Assembly (NCBI GenBank): GCA_006227775.1
Contig: SBFV01000199.1
Location: 1-6,751, forward strand
Source: Gammaproteobacteria bacterium
Lineage (GTDB): Bacteria > Pseudomonadota > Gammaproteobacteria > Chromatiales > Chromatiaceae
Direction: 5' to 3'
DNA length: 6,751 bases
Made by a program: the position numbers and the translations under genes. Position 1 is the first letter of the stretch, and the number at the start of each line of letters is the position of its first letter. Of this stretch, positions 5,619-6,751 are shown piece after piece. The notes under the pieces were generated by a model. That model did not search any database, was not told the origin of the DNA, and was given only the letters and a program-made list of their open reading frames with translations.

Positions 5619-5659
5619 CAGGTTTGTCGGCATGTCTTTGGACGATCGCCATACGGCAT

Positions 5660-6664
5660 TCAGTCAAACTCGGATTTGCTCTCGCGGGACAGGAGGTTGC
5701 GCGTAGCCTCCGCTGGTGTAGTCTCCGCGTAGAGTACGGCATAAACCTGTCCACTGATAGGCATTTGCACCCCCAGGCGCCTTGCCAGGCCATGAATGGC
5801 GCGAGTGGTCAGGATGCCCTCAACCTCCTGTCCGATTTCGCGACGAGCTTGATCCAAGCTGGCACCGCGGGCCAGAGCCAGGCCCAGGCGACGATTGCGG
5901 GACTGGTCGTCGGTGCAGGTCAGGACCAGGTCGCCGAGTCCCGCTAAGCCCATGAAAGTTTTGGTGCGGCCGCCGAGGGCGGTACCGAGACGGGTAAGTT
6001 CAGCCAGGCCACGGGTAATAAGGGCGGCACGAGTGTTGGCGCCGAAGCCGAGGCCATCGGCAATTCCCGTGGCGATAGCCAGGACATTCTTGGTCGCCCC
6101 ACCCACCTGGACCCCGATCAAATCGTCACAAGTGTAAGCCCGAAAGCGCTGACTATGGAGATAAGCCGCTACCCGCCGCGCGTGGGCAAGCTGGGGTGAT
6201 GCCACGGTCACCGCCGTGGGCAGGCCCTTGGCAACCTCACCGGCAAAACTGGGGCCGGATATCACCGCCATATCGCGTTCCCCGAGAATTTCACCGGCGA
6301 CCTCATGTAACAGTCGGTAGGTCCCCGGCTCCAGCCCTTTGGTGGCCCAGGCCAACCCAACTTCCGGATCAAGGGGAGGCAACATCCGCAGCAGATCCGC
6401 GAAGCCACGGCTGGGCACCGCCACCAATACCTCCCTCGCACCGTCCAGGGCAAGGCTAAGGTCATGGGTTGGCTCGATGAGATCGGGGAAGGGAAAACCA
6501 GGAAGAAAACGGCGATTCTCCCGTTCCCGCGCGAGGAGGCAAGCCTGCTCTGTCCAGAAATCCCAGAGTCGTACCCGCCGACCATTGCGTGCGATCAGCA
6601 AGGCGAGGGCGGTTCCCCACGAGCCGGCACCAAGGACGGCGACGGGTGCCAATGCTTGGGTCAT
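5660..6664 (-). CDS. gpsA: Glycerol-3-phosphate dehydrogenase [NAD(P)+]
   Basis: GpsA reduces dihydroxyacetone phosphate to sn-glycerol 3-phosphate, the backbone for phospholipids, in the cytoplasm. The 334 residues match the family length (E. coli 339). Visible landmarks are the Rossmann VLGAGSWGTALA (10-21), ATKG with Lys109, ISGPSFAGEVAKG (135-147), GGATKNVLAIATG (188-200) with catalytic Lys192, FMGLAGLGDLVLTCT (237-251) and SRNRRLG (255-261), whose Arg contacts the cofactor phosphate. The start ATG at 6662-6664 fits the family, since the GAGSWG loop lies about 12 residues in. Its ribosome binding site is weak (GAG ten bases upstream). The gene points away from the right edge and may be preceded by secB, as in E. 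coli; downstream it converges on trmL. Confidence 0.97.
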   Translation of the reverse strand: MTQALAPVAVLGAGSWGTALALLIARNGRRVRLWDFWTEQACLLARERENRRFLPGFPFPDLIEPTHDLSLALDGAREVLVAVPSRGFADLLRMLPPLDPEVGLAWATKGLEPGTYRLLHEVAGEILGERDMAVISGPSFAGEVAKGLPTAVTVASPQLAHARRVAAYLHSQRFRAYTCDDLIGVQVGGATKNVLAIATGIADGLGFGANTRAALITRGLAELTRLGTALGGRTKTFMGLAGLGDLVLTCTDDQSRNRRLGLALARGASLDQARREIGQEVEGILTTRAIHGLARRLGVQMPISGQVYAVLYAETTPAEATRNLLSRESKSEFD

Positions 6665-6711
6665 GAAAGGGATCTCGTCATGGGGAGGGATGCGTCATCC
6701 TGGGAACACAA

Positions 6712-6751
6712 TCAGTTGATGGCGGAACTGGGGGGAGTGGTACCTCCCTGC
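6712..6751 (-). CDS. Possible C-terminal tail of SecB (3' partial fragment)
   Basis: On the minus strand one frame enters from the right edge and ends at TGA 6712-6714, encoding QGGTTPPSSAIN. This is a low-complexity, flexible tail of the sort SecB proteins carry after their folded core. It lies 47 bases upstream of gpsA, where secB sits in E. coli and many gammaproteobacteria. Two other minus-strand frames also stop nearby, so the choice rests on gene order and composition only. Twelve codons cannot prove identity. Confidence 0.25.
   Translation of the reverse strand, partial: QGGTTPPSSAIN

Overview
The window (6,751 bases, moderately GC-rich) looks like an ordinary, tightly packed stretch of a gammaproteobacterial chromosome. 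NtrC, endonuclease V, TrmL and GpsA all read as gammaproteobacterial versions when compared with their E. coli homologues from memory. The gpsA/trmL neighbourhood also resembles the E. coli grxC-secB-gpsA-cysE-trmL region. A class 1B dihydroorotate dehydrogenase and an oxygen-binding diiron (ODP-like) metallo-beta-lactamase-fold protein are less usual in enteric relatives. They suggest a deeper-branching lineage, for example a sulfur oxidiser or methanotroph-like gammaproteobacterium, but this lineage guess is inference.

Layout from left to right. The 3' part of ntrC (glnG) runs in from the left edge on the plus strand. A 22-codon ORF with a very good ribosome binding site overlaps its stop. 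Next comes a 414-base stretch with no convincing larger gene, then a conserved-looking but unassigned 136-residue protein (plus). This converges on endonuclease V (nfi, minus) with only 14 bases between stops. Divergent from nfi, after 83 bases, is the ODP-like diiron protein (plus). It converges, across a strong bidirectional intrinsic terminator, on a 74-codon helical protein of unknown function (minus). Upstream of that small gene on the minus strand is pyrD (class 1B). The minus-strand order pyrD, small gene, terminator fits one transcription unit. Divergent from pyrD, with a gap of only about 51 bases, is trmL (plus), which converges on gpsA (minus). At the extreme right a few codons of a minus-strand reading frame end 47 bases before gpsA and could be the tail of secB.

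Functionally the window is a mix of core functions: nitrogen regulation (NtrC), repair of deaminated purines (EndoV), pyrimidine synthesis (PyrD), tRNA wobble-base methylation (TrmL) and phospholipid precursor synthesis (GpsA), plus a probable oxygen/redox diiron protein and two unassigned proteins. I saw no mobile element, tRNA, rRNA, CRISPR array or defence system. The points most worth a second look are the ntrC-coupled mini-ORF, the empty region after it with paired inverted repeats, the altered metal-ligand motif of the ODP-like protein, the 74-residue protein, and the very short pyrD/trmL divergent gap containing a 10-bp palindrome.
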